Positions 12,984-13,577 of a DNA stretch of 13,577 nt are shown here, in pieces. The notes beneath the pieces are model-generated. The model searched no databases, was not told where the DNA came from, and saw nothing but the letters and a program-made list of their open reading frames with translations. Source of the stretch: Methanomethylovorans sp. PtaU1.Bin073 (GTDB lineage Archaea > Halobacteriota > Methanosarcinia > Methanosarcinales > Methanosarcinaceae); NCBI GenBank assembly GCA_002067265.1, contig MVQW01000028.1, positions 1 through 13,577 on the forward strand. Direction: 5' to 3'. Position 1 is the first letter of the stretch; each line of letters starts with the position of its first letter. A program made the translations under genes and the position numbers.

Positions 12984-13577
12984 TTGTGTACCTACAGTTC
13001 ATTTCTTTTTGTTATAAACATAATCAATAATTAAATACATTATGTTTTTAATGAACACTTAAGGTATAAAATAAGCATTATGATATGCAACTATACACAT
13101 AGCTAGTCCATAAGCATGCATTACCGAGCATGATGAACTTGAGGAACATGTTGAGTCACGGAGCAATGCTCTACAATATCAGGGACATGTAGTGAGGTCA
13201 GTTACCATCACTCATTGAGACAGATGAAATGTTGTGCCCTAAGTAAAGTTGTAGCTATCTCAGGTTGGTTTGCATCTACATACGCTAAATATTAAATATC
13301 TCAACCCCATTCTATTCAATTAGGCACGAGAAGCAGACTATTACCATTGAAAATCACGGTATTGGCAAGGAAATAAGTATATGTCGAGAGCATAAGTGTA
13401 TATTTCAGCTACTGCTTCCATCATTCATCTATAACGATACATATTATATTTTCATCTTAAAATAATATTAAAGGACAAAATATCCTCGCTGATTTCAGCA
13501 ATGCTCTGTAGAAATCATCTATTTTAGAGGAACTAATCAAGTTGACATTTTTACGAAATGTGTCTGTATATATCGTT
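12984..13577. other. 594-base right-end gap with gene scraps only
   Basis: No intact gene. AAACATAAT (13016-13024) and ATTATGTTT (13039-13047) form a perfect 9-bp inverted repeat next to the 159-aa gene. At 13103-13192 the plus strand reads HALPSMMNLRNMLSHGAMLY followed by NIRDM and a TAG, possibly a gene tail. Near 13290-13465 another plus frame without start codon reads EKQTITIENHGIGKEISICR. Neither can be assigned. Confidence 0.4.

Overview
The window looks archaeal, most likely a methanogen of the Methanosarcinales type. This is inferred from style, not from a marker gene. Promoters look like A/T-rich archaeal TATA boxes, several genes carry a clear Shine-Dalgarno sequence, oligo-T runs follow genes, two secreted TPR proteins share an archaeal-style SAGC lipobox, and the RNase HI is of the short type without a basic protrusion. 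Gene density is low and many intergenic stretches hold broken gene pieces, so I read this as an accessory or defence-island region rather than core chromosome.

Left part (1-5.95 kb): the minus strand carries the first 39 codons of a DUF499-type anti-phage-associated ATPase and, upstream of it, a complete GmrSD-like DUF262/HNH restriction protein. Around them lie three pieces of a decayed type I restriction subunit gene (hsdR): an N-terminal scrap just after the GmrSD-like gene (minus strand) and two C-terminal scraps on the plus strand near 4.1 and 5.8 kb. Between these scraps sit a ribbon-helix-helix regulator overlapping an unknown 186-aa gene, behind a perfect palindrome that is also the likely TATA box; an unknown 153-aa gene behind an 18-nt palindromic TATA element; a candidate 31-codon ORF; and a 108-aa cysteine-rich, probably zinc-binding protein whose 3' end is partly duplicated 1 kb away.

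Middle (6.0-10.8 kb): a secreted protein joins a discoidin-like segment, three 87-residue FG-GAP/VCBS-like repeats and a C-terminal amino-acid-type solute-binding domain, with no transporter genes beside it. A tyrosine-recombinase C-terminal remnant follows, then two convergent TPR lipoprotein genes (6 and 11 repeats). Between them is a small membrane-protein gene broken by one base.

Right part (10.8-13.6 kb): a candidate structured RNA with its own TATA-like element and terminator on the plus strand, an unrecognised 187-aa gene (TTG start), RNase HI (rnhA), an unrecognised membrane-anchored 159-aa gene (GTG start), and about 0.6 kb with only gene scraps.

How the genes work together: the left part is best explained as repeated gain and loss of restriction-type defence genes. 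The middle part is cell-surface proteins. No single complete multi-gene pathway is contained in the window. No tRNA, rRNA, CRISPR array or intact insertion sequence was seen.
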